Shown: positions 36,961 to 48,728 of the stretch, piece after piece
Numbering within the stretch: the first letter of the stretch is position 1
How the letters are laid out: each line of letters opens with the position of its first letter
From: Mytilisepta virgata
Taxonomy: Eukaryota > Mollusca > Bivalvia > Mytilida > Mytilidae
Length of the DNA stretch: 64,000 bases
Assembly (NCBI GenBank): GCA_028015205.1
Contig: CM051512.1
Location: 10,042,255-10,106,254 of the forward strand
Direction of reading: 5' to 3'
Made by a program: the position numbers and the translations under genes
The notes under the pieces: generated by a model
Database searches by the model: none
The model's input: only the letters and a program-made list of their open reading frames with translations
What the model was told of the DNA's origin: nothing

Positions 36961-38697
36961 CTTCCGTTTCTTTGTTATTATTCTTTCTTTCCAATGATTT
37001 TTGTCCGGCTTAGTTCTCGGAGATGCCTTGATAGAATTGAATGAAACTTGGCAGAAAGTTAGATCACTATGTGAAGGTGTGCAATCAAAACTTTTTTTTT
37101 CAAAATGGCCGCCATTTTCAAGATGGCCGCCATTCATAGATCGGTAATTTAACACGTTTATATCTCAAAAACTGTACCATAGAATTTCATTAAACTTCGT
37201 AGGTTTGTAAAGTACAATTAGAAGAACAAACTGATGAAAAAAAATGGCGATCGGTTGGAGACGTTTGGCGGCCATTTTGAAAAATGATGTTAAAATGGCG
37301 AAAAACTTAACATGGATAGAATTGAATGAAACTTGGCAGAAAGTAAGATCACTATGTGAAGGTGTGCAATCAATACTTTTTTTTCGAAATGGCCGCCATT
37401 TTCTAGATGGCTGCCAGGGGCGACATCTGCTATTGCTCGCAATTGCAATTCTAGTTATTATTCTTTCTTTCCAATGATTTTTGTCCGGCTTAGTTCTCGG
37501 AGATGCCGTGATAGAATTGAATGAAACTTGGCAGAAAGTTAGATCACTATGTGAAGGTGTGCAATCAATACTTTTTTTTCGAAATGGCCGCCATTTTCAA
37601 GATGGCTGCCAGGGGCGACATCTGCTATTGCTCGCAATTGCAATTCTAGTTATTATGTCGCCCCGAACGTAGTCACGGGACGACATATTGTTATTCTTCC
37701 GTTTCTTTGTTATTATTATTATTATGTCGCCCCGAACGTAGTCACGGGACGACATATTGTTATTCTTCCGTTTCTTTGTTATTATTATTATTATTATTAT
37801 TCTTTCTTTCTTTCTTTCCAATGATTTTTGTCCGGCTTAGTTCTCGGAGATGCCTGGATAGAATTGAATGAAACTTGGCAGAAAGTAAGATCACTATGTG
37901 AAGGTGTGCAATCAATACTTTTTTTTTCAAAATGGCCGCCATTTTCAAGATGGCCGCCATTCAAAGATCGGTACCCTCCGAAAATTTAAAACGTTTATAT
38001 CTCAAAAACTGTACCATAGAATTTCATTAAACTTCGTAGGTTTGTAAAGTACAATTAGAAGAACAAACTGATGAAAAAAAATGGCGATCGGTTGGAGACG
38101 TTTGGCGGCCATTTTGAAAAATGATGTTAAAATGGCGAAAAACTTAACATCGATAGAATTGAATGAAACTTGGCAGAAAGTAAGATCACTATGTGAAGGT
38201 GTGCAATCAGTACTTTTTTTTTCAAAATGGCCGCCATTTTCAAGATGGCTGCCAGGGGCGACATCTGCTATTGCTCGCAATTGCAATTCTAGTTATTATT
38301 ATTATTCTTTCTTTCCAATGATTTTTGTCCGGCTTAGTTCTCGGAGATGCCTGGATAGAATTGAATGAAACTTGGCAGAAAGTAAGATCACTATGTGAAG
38401 GTGTGCAATCAATACTTTTTTTTTCGAAATGGCCGCCATTTTCAAGATGGCTGCCAGGGGCGACATCTGCTATTGCTCGCAATTGCAATTCTAGTTATTA
38501 TTCTTTCTTTCCAATGATTTTTGTCCGGCTTAGTTCTCGGAGATGCCGTGATAGAATTGAATGAAACTTGGCAGAAAGTTAGATCACTATGTGAAGGTGT
38601 GCAATCAATACTTTTTTTTTTAAATGGCCACCATTTTCAAGATGGCTGCCAGGGGCGACATCTGCTATTGCTCGCAATTGCAATTCTAGTTATTATT

Positions 38698-39442
38698 ATG
38701 TCTCCCAAACAAAGTTTTGGGAGACATATTGTTTTTGTCCGGTTTCTTATTATTATTCTTCTTCTTCTTCTTCTTCTTCTTCTTCTTCTTCTTCTTCTTC
38801 TTCTTCTTCTTCTTCTTTCCTTTTTCTTTCCGTTCAATGTTGTCCGCGATGTTTCTCAAAGATGCAATGTCCAATCGATATGAAACTTTGGGAATATGTT
38901 AAGGGTGACCTGAAGTTTTGCAAACGACTTTTAAAATTTTCAAAATGGCCGCCGTTTCCGTGGAAACAGAAAAAGGTCATTATATAGGAGACATTGCTTT
39001 ATGTCAGTAACCTAGGTGGGTAGGATTCTGAAATTTTGTAGGTGAATAGAGCAAAAGGTGCTCTTTAATTATACGAAAAAAAAATTTGAAGCGATATTTA
39101 CGGTTTTCGCGTTATTTACGAAAATGTGATTTTTCGGGCCCAAAATTCGAAATTCTTTCGAAGTGCTTCGATTTCAATGAAAATTGATATTTAGGGGTTT
39201 TAAATGATGGCGATTGCAAAGGGCTTAAAAAAAATCAAAATGGCCGCTGTTTCCATGGAAACAGGAAAAGGTCATTATATAGGACATTGCGATATCTCTG
39301 TAACCTAGGTGGGTAGGATTCTGAAATTTTGTAGGTGAATAGAGCAAAAGGGAATTTAGGGGGTTACTGATAAGCTCTAGATAGTGGCAATGGGGGTTTG
39401 GGAGACATCTTGTGACTCGCTTGCGATCACAATCATACCTAG
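38698..39442 (+). mobile_element. T element 1 (long form)
   Basis: The 5' hairpin arms are ATGTCTCCCAAA and TTTTGGGAGACAT. (TTA)n and then about 20 CTT repeats follow. The body is 'tgttgtccgcgatgtttctc', with 'aaaatggccgccgtttccg'. The 3' end 'tttgggagacatcttgtgac' then 'tcatacctag' is followed by TTAT. It sits inside a G element's TTA tract. 745 bp, non-coding. Confidence 0.85.
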
Positions 39443-39706
39443 TTATTATTCTTTCTTTCCAATGATTTTTGTCCGGCTTAGTTCTCGGAGATGCCTGGAT
39501 AGAATTCAATGAAACTTGGCAGAAAGTAAGATCACTATGTGAAGATGTGCAATCAATACTTTTTTTTTCGAAATGTCCCCCATTTTCAAGATGGCTGCCA
39601 GGGGCGACATCTGCTATTGCTCGCAATTGCAATTCTAGTTATTATTATGTCGCCCCGAACGTAGTCACGGGACGACATATTGTTATTCTTCCGTTTCTTT
39701 GTTATT

Positions 39707-40067
39707 ATGTCTCCCAAACAAAGTTTTGGGAGACATATTGTTTTTGTCCGGTTTCTTATTATTATTCTTCTTCTTCTTCTTCTTCTTCTTCTTCTTCTTT
39801 CCTTTTTCTTTCCGTTCAATGTTGTCCGCGACGTTTCTCAAAGATGCAATGTCCAATCAATATGAAACTTTGGGAATATGTTAAGGGTGACCTGAAGTTT
39901 TGCAAACGACTTTTAAAATTTTCAAAATGGCCGCCGTTTCAAAGGTCATTATATAGGACATTGCAATAATTTGAATTTAGGGGGTTTCTGATAAGCTCTA
40001 GATAGTGGCAATGGGGGTTTGTTTGGGAGACATCTTGTGACTCGCTGGCGATCACAATCATACCTAG
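39707..40067 (+). mobile_element. T element 2 (short form)
   Basis: Same ends as T element 1, but internally shortened to ~360 bp: the body passes straight from 'ggccgccgtttcaaaggtca' to 'ttagggggtttctgataagc'. It lies just downstream of a G 5' hairpin (39647). Confidence 0.85.
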
Positions 40068-40069
40068 TT

Positions 40070-40790
40070 ATGTCTCCCAAACAAAGTTTTGGGAGACATA
40101 TTGTTTTTGTCCGGTTTCTTATTATTATTCTTCTTCTTCTTCTTCTTCTTCTTCTTCTTCTTCTTTCCTTTTTCTTTCCGTTCAATGTTGTCCGCGACGT
40201 TTCTCAAAGATGCAATGTCCAATCAATATGAAACTTTGGGAATATGTTAAGGGTGACCTGAAGTTTTGCAAACGACTTTTAAAATTTTCAAAATGGCCGC
40301 CGTTTCCGTGGAAACAGAAAAAGGTCATTATATAGGAGACATTGCTTTATGTCAGTAACCTAGATGGGTAGGATTCTGAAATTTTGTAGGTGAATAGAGC
40401 AAAAGGTGCTCTTTAATTATACGAAAAAAAAATTTGAAGCGATATTTACGGTTTTCGCGTTATTTACGAAAATGTGATTTTTCGGGCCCAAAATTCGAAA
40501 TTCTTTCGAAGTGCTTCGATTTCAATGAAAATTGATATTTAGGGGTTTTAAATGATGGCGATTGCAAAGGGCTTAAAAAAAATCAAAATGGCCGCTGTTT
40601 CCATGGAAACAGGAAAAGGTCATTATATAGGACATTGCGATATCTCTGTAACCTAGGTGGGTAGGATTCTGAAATTTTGTAGGTGAATAGAGCAAAAGGG
40701 AATTTAGGGGGTTACTGATAAGCTCTAGATAGTGGCAATGGGGGTTTGGGAGACATCTTGTGACTCGCTTGCGATCACAATCATACCTAG
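40070..40790 (+). mobile_element. T element 3 (long form)
   Basis: Begins two bases after T element 2 ends, at 'cctagtt|atgtctccc'. About 720 bp and nearly identical to T element 1 over the body, differing in CTT count and a few bases. Confidence 0.85.
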
Positions 40791-41391
40791 TTATTATTAT
40801 TCTTTCTTTCCAATGATTTTTGTCCGGCTTAGTTCTCGGAGATGCCGTGATAGAATTGAATGAAACTTGGCAGAAAGTAGGATCACTATCTGAAGGTGTG
40901 CAATCAATACTTTTTTTTTCGAAATGTCCCCCATTTTCAAGATGGCTGCCAGGGGCGACATCTGCTATTGCTCGCAATTGCAATTCTAGTTATTATTATT
41001 ATTCTTTCTTTCCAATGATTTTTGTCCGGCTTAGTTCTCGGAGATGCCTGGATAGAATTGAATGAAACTTGGCAGAAAGTAAGATCACTATGTGAAGGTG
41101 TGCAATCAATACTTTTTTTTTCGAAATGGCCGCCATTTTCAAGATGGCTGCCAGGGGCGACATCTGCTATTGCTCGCAATTGCAATTCTAGTTATTATTC
41201 TTTCTTTCCAATGATTTTTGTCCGGCTTCGTTCTCGGAGATGCCGTGATAGAATTGAATGAAACTTGGCAGAAAGTAAGATCACTATGTGAAGGTGTGCA
41301 ATCAATACTTTTTTTTCGAAATGGCCGCCATTTTCAAGATGGCTGCCAGGGGCGACATCTGCTATTGCTCGCAATTGCAATTCTAGTTATT

Positions 41392-41767
41392 ATGTCTCCC
41401 AAACAAAGTTTTGGGAGACATATTGTTTTTGTCCGGTTTCTTATTATTATTATTATTCTTCTTCTTCTTCTTCTTCTTCTTCTTCTTCTTCTTCTTCTTT
41501 CCTTTTTCTTTCCGTTCAATGTTGTCCGCGACGTTTCTCAAAGATGCAATGTCCAATCAATATGAAACTTTGGGAATATGTTAAGGGTGACCTGAAGTTT
41601 TGCAAACGACTTTTAAAATTTTCAAAATGGCCGCCGTTTCAAAGGTCATTATATAGGACATTGCAATAATTTGAATTTAGGGGGTTTCTGATAAGCTCTA
41701 GATAGTGGCAATGGGGGTTTGTTTGGGAGACATCTTGTGACTCGCTGGCGATTACAATCATACCTAG
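41392..41767 (+). mobile_element. T element 4 (short form)
   Basis: Short form with complete 5' hairpin and 3' end, following a G 3' end at 41387. The TTA/CTT tract differs in length from the other copies. Confidence 0.85.
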
Positions 41768-41964
41768 TTATTATTCTTTCTTTCCAATGATTTTTGTCCG
41801 CCTTAGTTCTCGGAGATGCCTGGATAGAATTGAATGAAACTTGGCAGAAAGTAAGATCACTATGTGAAGGTGTGCAATCAATACTTTTTTTTTCGAAATG
41901 GCCGCCATTTTCAAGATGGCTGCCAGGGGCGACATCTGCTATTGCTCGCAATTGCAATTCTAGT

Positions 41965-42321
41965 TGTCTCCCAAACAAAGTTTTGGGAGACATATTGTTT
42001 TTGTCCGGTTTCTTATTATTATTCTTCTTCTTCTTCTTCTTCTTCTTCTTCTTTCCTTTTTCTTTCCGTTCAATGTTGTCCGCGACGTTTCTCAAAGATG
42101 CAATGTCCAATCAATATGAAACTTTGGGAATATGTTAAGGGTGACCTGAAGTTTTGCAAACGACTTTTAAAATTTTCAAAATGGCCGCCGTTTCAAAGGT
42201 CATTATATAGGACATTGCAATAATTTGAATTTAGGGGGTTTCTGATAAGCTCTAGATAGTGGCAATGGGGGTTTGTTTGGGAGACATCTTGTGACTCGCT
42301 GGCGATCACAATCATACCTAG
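41965..42321 (+). mobile_element. T element 5 (short form, first two bases missing)
   Basis: Starts 'tgtctcccaaac' directly on the preceding CTAGT, so the usual ATTAT junction is shortened. Otherwise like T element 4. Confidence 0.8.
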
Positions 42322-42806
42322 TTATTATTATTCTTTCTTTCCAATGATTTTTGTCCGGCTTAGTTCTCGGAGATGCCTTGATAGAATTGAATGAAACTTG
42401 GCAGAAAGTTAGATCACTATGTGAAGGTGTGCAATCAAAACTTTTTTTTTCAAAATGGCCGCCATTTTCAAGATGGCCGCCATTCATAGATCGGTAATTT
42501 AACACGTTTATATCTCAAAAACTGTACCATAGAATTTCATTAAACTTCGTAGGTTTGTAAAGTACAATTAGAAGAACAAACTGATGAAAAAAAATGGCGA
42601 TCGGTTGGAGACGTTTGGCGGCCATTTTGAAAAATGATGTTAAAATGGCGAAAAACTTAACATGGATAGAATTGAATGAAACTTGGCAGAAAGTAAGATC
42701 ACTATGTGAAGGTGTGCAATCAATACTTTTTTTTCGAAATGGCCGCCATTTTCTAGATGGCTGCCAGGGGCGACATCTGCTATTGCTCGCAATTGCAATT
42801 CTAGTT

Positions 42807-43170
42807 ATGTCTCCCAAACAAAGTTTTGGGAGACATATTGTTTTTGTCCGGTTTCTTATTATTATTCTTCTTCTTCTTCTTCTTCTTCTTCTTCTTCTTC
42901 TTTCCTTTTTCTTTCCGTTCAATGTTGTCCGCGACGTTTCTCAAAGATGCAATGTCCAATCAATATGAAACTTTGGGAATATGTTAAGGGTGACCTGAAG
43001 TTTTGCAAACGACTTTTAAAATTTTCAAAATGGCCGCCGTTTCAAAGGTCATTATATAGGACATTGCAATAATTTGAATTTAGGGGGTTTCTGATAAGCT
43101 CTAGATAGTGGCAATGGGGGTTTGTTTGGGAGACATCTTGTGACTCGCTGGCGATCACAATCATACCTAG
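42807..43170 (+). mobile_element. T element 6 (short form)
   Basis: Short form with both ends, between a G 3' end (42804) and another G body unit (from 43175). Confidence 0.85.
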
Positions 43171-43370
43171 TTATTATTCTTTCTTTCCAATGATTTTTGT
43201 CCGGCTTAGTTCTCGGAGATGCCGTGATAGAATTGAATGAAACTTGGCAGAAAGTTAGATCACTATGTGAAGGTGTGCAATCAATACTTTTTTTTTTAAA
43301 TGGCCACCATTTTCAAGATGGCTGCCAGGGGCGACATCTGCTATTGCTCGCAATTGCAATTCTAGTTATT

Positions 43371-44515
43371 CTTCCTCTTCTAATCAAATTTTTTGTCCGG
43401 AACATAACTTTTTTGTTTCTTGAGCTAGCCTCATGATATTTGGAAGGTATATGCATCAGGTCATGGCGGAGTGCAGAGTACCACATTTGGGTCCCTGGGG
43501 GTGAGTCCCCACCCCCTAGCCTGTAAAATGTAGGCTAAAATAACAAAATACTTAATATTTTGAAAACCATTGTGATCCCCACCCTATAACCATATATATT
43601 ATTACTCCTTATGATAAGACAAATCATTTGGTACCATAGGGGGGTCTGAGAGGGGGTCATGCCCCACCCCCTCAAACGATAAAATACTAAATATTCTGAA
43701 AACCATTGAGATCCCCACCCTATAACCATATATATTATTACTCCTTATGATAAGACGAATCATTTGGTACCTGAGGGGGGTCATGCCCCACCCCCTCAAA
43801 TGATAAAATACTAAATATTCTGAAAACCATTGAGATCCCCACCCTATAACCATATATATTATTACTCCTTATGATAAGACGAATCATTTGGTACCATAGG
43901 GCGGTCTGAGGGGGGTCATGCCCCACCCCTTCAAATGATAAAATACCAAATATTCTGAAAACCATTGAGATCCTCAACCAATAACCATATATATTATTAC
44001 TCTTTATGATAAGACGAATCATTTGGTACCATAGGGGGTCTGAGGGGGGGTCATGCCCCACCCCCTCAAATGACAAAATACTTATTATTCTGAAAACCAT
44101 TGAGATCCCCACCCTATAACCATATATATTATTACTCCTTATGATAAGACGAATCATTTGGTACTATAGGGGGTCGGGGGGGGTCATGCCCCACCCCCTT
44201 AAATGACAAAATACTTATTATTCTGAAAACCATTGAGATCCCCACCCTATAACCATATATATTATTACTCCTTATGATAAGACGAATCATTTGGTACCAT
44301 AGGGGGTCTGAGGGGGGTCATGCCCCACCCCCTTAAATGATAAAATACTTAATATTTTGAAAACCATTGTGATCCCCACCCTATAACCATATATATTATT
44401 ACTCCTTATGATAAGACAAATCATTTGGTACCATAGGGGGGTCTGAGGGGGGTCATGCCCCACCCCCTCAAATGATAAAATACTAAATATTCTGAAAACC
44501 ATTGAGATCCCAATT
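43371..44515 (+). repeat. Lead segment plus ~135 bp tandem array, seven units
   Basis: A lead ('cttcctcttctaatcaaatt', 'ttttgtccggaacataactt') is followed by units with 'tgaaaaccattgagatcccc', 'aaccatatatattattactc' and 'gggggtcatgccccaccccc'. The landmark recurs near 43586, 43722, 43846, 43981, 44118, 44249 and 44384. The minus-strand frames over it are repeat readings. Confidence 0.85.
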
Positions 44516-44524
44516 CAATAGTGT

Positions 44525-46680
44525 TCTTCTTCCTCTTCTAATCAAATTTTTTGTCCGGAACATAACTTTTTTGTTCCTTGAGCTAGCCTCATGATATTTG
44601 GAAGGTATATGCATCAGGTCAAGGCGGAGTGCAGAGTACCACATTTGGGTCCCTGGGGGTCAGTCCCCACCCCCTAGCCTACATTATCTTGGAAACGGTT
44701 GAAATCCCCACCCTTAAACCATATATTTTATTATTCATGATAACAAGACAAGTTGAATGCAGTATACATCTGAGCCCCGGGGGTCATCCCCTACCCCTCA
44801 AGACCAGAAACCTTAATTTATCTAAAAAAATGGTTGAAATCCCCACCCCTAAACCATATATTGTACTACTCATGGTTACAAGACGAGTTGAATGCAATAT
44901 GCATCTTAGCCCTGGGGGTCATCCCCACCCCCTCAAAATCAGAAACCTTATTTCATCTTAAAAATGGTTGGAATCCCCACCCCTAAACTATATATTGTAC
45001 TACTCATGGTTACAAGACCAGTTGTATGCAATATACATCTTAGCCTTGGGGGTCATCCCCACCCCCACAAAATCAGAAACCTTATTTTATCTTAACAAGA
45101 GGCTCACCAGAGCCTGTATCGCTCACCTGGAGTCTGGTTTTCATTGGACAATTAATCAACTATTTGACCAAGTTTGTTGCAATTGGTTCAATTGTTCAGG
45201 GAAAATTTGTTGAAGATTTATTTTTCATAAGGTTTAATGTTAAAATATGTTCCCTGATGGTGGTAGTCCTGGCAGGAAGTTGACAAAATTGACCAGGAAT
45301 AAGGGTGAACCTTAAATAAATGTAACAGAACCCGACCTCAAATTACACAAACCAATAACTCCTAAATAGAATTTGGGATTCCCTTCAAAATTTCAGGGTA
45401 GGTAGATCTCAACATGGCAAACATTTTTCAATTTACATTTCACTTCTATCTCAAATAGTTTTGGAGATAAATGCAAAAATGTTAAAATTTTAAAAATTTG
45501 ACAAAAAAGGGCAATAACTCCTAAATGGGTTTTGGGATTTCCTTTAAAATTTCAGGGTATGTAGATCTCAACATGGCAAACATTTTTCAAATTTACATTT
45601 CACTTCTATCTCAAATAGTTTTGGAGATAAATGACGAAAAATGTTAAATTATGAAAATTTGACGAAAAAAGGACAATAACTCCTAAATGGGTTTTGGAAT
45701 TTCCTTCAAAATTTCAGGGTAGGTAGATCTTGTTATGCTGATCAAATTTATCCCACGTCAGATTTTCGATATCTGTAACGGTTTTTGAGTTATTAGCAAA
45801 AAACAGCAATTTACCCCTATGTTCTATTTTTAGTAACAGCGGCCATGTTTTTCGACGAATCAAAAATCCCCACATCAGTTCTATGCAGGGTACCCTAAGC
45901 AACAATCTTACCAAGTTTCATATGATTTTGAATAGTAGTTTCAGAGAAGAAGATTTTTGAAATAATAACATAAAAAAAAGCCAAAAATGTGAAAAAAGGG
46001 CAATAACTCCTAAATGGGTTTTGGAATTTCCTTCAAAATTTCAGGGTAGGTAGATCTTGTCATGCTGATCAATTTTACCCCAGTCAGATTTTCGATATCT
46101 GTAACGGTTTTTGAGTTATTAGCAAAAAACAGCAATTTACCCCTATGTTCTATTTATAGTAACGACAGCCATGTTTTTCGACATTTCAAAAATTTTAAAC
46201 GATAGAAATTTTCCAGATGCCCTAAAGAACAATTCTGCAAAGTTAGGTTGAAGTCGGTCCAGTAGTTTAGGACGAGTTAACGTTTGAAAAAGTTTACAGA
46301 CGACGACGACGACGACGGACGCCAAGTGATGGCAATAGCTCACATGGCCTTTGGCCAGGTGAGCTAAAAATGGTTGGAATCCCCACCCCTAAACCATATA
46401 TTGTACTACTCATGGTTACAAGACGAGTTGAATGCAATATACATCTTAGCCCTGGGGGTCATCCCCACCCCCCTCAAAATCAGAAACCTTATTTTATCTT
46501 AAAAATGGTTGGAATCCCCACCCCTAAACCATATATTGTACTACTCATGGTTACAAGACAAGTTGAATGTACTATACATCTTAGCCCTGGGGATCATCCC
46601 CACCCCCTCAAAATCAGAAACCTTATTTTATCTTAAAAATGGTTCAGATCCCTTCCCCAAAACTATATATTACCTTATTC
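44525..46680 (+). repeat. Second lead segment plus ~135 bp array, split by an A element
   Basis: The lead at 44525-44680 is nearly identical to that at 43371. A different unit follows ('atggttggaatccccacccc', 'ccatatattgtactactcat', 'gccctgggggtcatccccac'), near 44690, 44828 and 44965, then 46370, 46503 and 46636 after the insertion. Two leads but a single 5' hairpin and a single 3' end suggest tandem or nested C-type copies. Confidence 0.8.
45096..46365 (-). mobile_element. A-family element, copy 7 (complete, reverse)
   Basis: On the minus strand it starts AGCTCACCTGGCCAAAGGCC ATGTGAGCTATTGCC near 46365 and ends 'ggtgagcgatacaggctctg gtgagcctcttg' at 45096. The interrupted array reads on continuously if it is removed ('ttttatctta' joined to 'aaaatggttgg'). 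So it inserted in an A (T) tract with no extra duplication. A (GTC)n tract sits just inside the 5' end. Non-coding. Confidence 0.85.
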
Positions 46681-46862
46681 ATTCCTTGTTGAAGCACATA
46701 TCTGTAGGTAACTACATGTATTATGTACCATAGCTCTTAATTTGCCACCTTGATGATACCTAAAAAATGTTAAAAAAACTATGGGTATGGAAGGGGAGAC
46801 ATCAGTTTTAGCGTGCTAAAACAGTCCAGCATGCTGGACTCCTGTGACAACAGTACCTCTAG

Positions 46863-48395
46863 TTTCTACTGCCTAAGTAATATCTACAGTGAAAACATGA
46901 TGATTCCAGGAAAGGCTGTAATTTTCAATGGGAGGGGATATTTGCAAAAAATCTCACCAGTCTAAAAAAAGTATGGTCGAAATTTTCAGGCAAAGAACCC
47001 TTTAAATGTGAAAATGCCAACCGGACTTCTTTAACAGGAGACAGTAATAGGGCCAGAGGTAAATTCTATGCAATAACTTTCATAAAATTTGACTATTTCT
47101 CCTCAGTTGGACGGCTAACTGGTTCCATGAACAATTCCTTAATTTTGCTCAAGTTAAAAAAAAATCACAAACTAAATAGATAAATGAACAAAAATGTTGA
47201 AAAGGATGGCAGGTGAGCGATACAAGCTCACCACTTGAGCCTCTAGTTCTCAGTATTTTTTCAAAAATTATTTCAAAGAAAAAAGAAATACAACTTGCAA
47301 GAAAACTTATTAGCACATGAATGTATAGTCCAGTCAAACTAGCAAAAATGGGCCCTTAATTGCATCAGAAGAAATTAATTTTTTTTTTGAGTCAGGAAAT
47401 GTAAAAGGATTATTAACCAAGAAAAAATCACCATGAAATGAATGCAAGCAGATAAAATTACAGCTGAAATAAATTTCCTATGGGAATTTTTATTGAATAA
47501 GGGGGATAACTCTGTAAAAACTAATTGAAATTTGGTCAAAATCTCAACAAAATAATAACTGATTTTCCTGTATAAAATACTTTGCCAAAAAACATGTTTA
47601 GCATTAAAAAAGGTTAAAACCAATTATTCTAACAGAGTTTTGATATTTCAATTCAAGTTTTGAATTAGATTTTTCTCCCTCATTTCCTAAAAATATAGGA
47701 TATCAAGTTTATGAATTGTTAAATCTTTATGAAAATATATGTAGCACTTACACTTTTTTGTGGATTTAAAAATTCTTTTAACCAAGTTTAAATTATTGAT
47801 GTATAATAAAAAGGGAGAACCATTAACAATTATTTTAATTATTTTTTTCAAAATCGAAATATGGTTCAAAGTAAGCATTTTCTGTGATTTTAAACAGTCA
47901 TTAAAATCAAACTACAAATAAAATTATGAATGTTCTTGTATCATAAATAGAAGAATATATAACAAGTTAAATTAAGCCAGTTTAGTCTATGAAAGTATCT
48001 TTCTTAACAAGCAGAAGAAGAAATTTGTTGAAAAAAAAAACGTTTTAGCAAGAGTTACCTCCCCTGTTCTACTGGAAATCCAACAGTATATTTGAAAGTA
48101 GTTTTGAAGTTTCCCATGGTCAGATTTTCATGGAATTTTATCTGTGTACATTTAAGATATAATTGAGCAATTTAGATTCAAAATACCTTTTGTTGCAATT
48201 AGTTTGGGGTCACATTTTATTTTGACTGGACTAATATGGTTATGTTGTAATACAAGTTAAAATGAATAAGGGGAAAACAGTATCTTTGGTTGCTAAGTGG
48301 ATCATCCTTCTGTCCATCCATGCGGAAAAAAAAATTTTTTAATAATATTTTCTGATATACTGAGGTGATTGTTATAAGCTTTCTTTCGGGGAAAA
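46863..48395. other. AT-rich DNA with one A-family 3' end
   Basis: 'caggtgagcgatacaagctc ... gagcctctag' at 47211-47247 is an A-family 3' terminus without a visible 5' end. The remainder is AT-rich, with no exon supported. Confidence 0.5.
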
Positions 48396-48728
48396 ATGCC
48401 TTGGTGGTCCCGTGTTAGCATGCTCGCCTTGAATGCAGAAGTTCAGCTGTTCGATGCCTGGCCGGTTCCTACCAAAGACATTAAAATTGGTATTTGCTGC
48501 TTCTCCGCCTAGCACATGGCATCTAGGAACAAGAGCAAAGGACTGGTTGGCTCGGAGTCCATATAATGTGCCCAGGTGGGGTGAATATGACTTCCTGCAC
48601 GTTAAAAATCTGGTTCAGCATGTCGGTCTAGCACAAGCAGGATTCATATGAATATCATATCAACATGGTCTCGTCCTAATATGCACTTCATGGTTTCCAC
48701 TAGATGTTAAACAATAATTCATCCATTT
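48396..48728 (+). mobile_element. tRNA-derived SINE (family S1), copy 2
   Basis: Aligns along its length with 5835-6190: decayed tRNA head ('ccttggtggtcccgtgttag', B box 'gctgttcgatgcc'), 'gacattaaaattggtatttg', 'catctaggaacaagagcaaa' and tail 'ttaaacaataattcatccat'. It has many substitutions, so it is older. No clear TSD. Confidence 0.8.

Larger units (their letters stand above)
36978..43365 (+). repeat. Twelve G-element body plus 3'-end units, interleaved with T elements
   Basis: Each unit runs 'ttctttctttccaatgattt' through 'ggcttagttctcggagatgc', 'aatggccgccattttc' and 'ggctgccaggggcgacat' to 'caattgcaattctag' followed by TTAT. Units end near 37453, 37650, 38291, 38494, 38691, 39639, 40987, 41192, 41387, 41963, 42804 and 43365. 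Most are ~196 bp. Three (36978, 37800, 42330) are ~480 bp with an extra internal repeat. The many reported open frames on both strands are readings of this repeat, including poly-Arg and poly-Leu frames from (CTT)n. Confidence 0.85.
36677..46862 (+). mobile_element. C element: outer ~10 kb composite element
   Basis: The 5' hairpin is ATGTCTCCCCTTCTCGAAGG GAGACAT at 36677-36703. At the other end 'aaggggagacatcag' (from about 46788) repeats the hairpin's 3' arm. It is followed by two hairpins (TTTTAGCGTGCTAAAA; GTCCAGCATGCTGGAC) and the terminus 'acctctag|tt' at 46862. Between these ends lie nested G and T elements (36720-43365), a lead segment and ~135 bp array (43371-44515), a second lead segment and array (44525-46680) and an A element. 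Treating this as one element rests on the matching ends. Confidence 0.6.

Noticed and set aside
36577..43436. Many open frames of 60-190 codons on both strands, some with poly-Arg, poly-Leu, poly-Lys or Ile/Asn runs
   Set aside because: They are readings of the G and T repeat units and of TTA/CTT microsatellites. The same peptides recur at every copy and in opposite frames.
43535..44502. Minus-strand frames with a repeated motif (YGYRVGISMVFRI)
   Set aside because: This is the ~135 bp non-coding tandem core read through because the unit length is near a multiple of three; units differ by indels.
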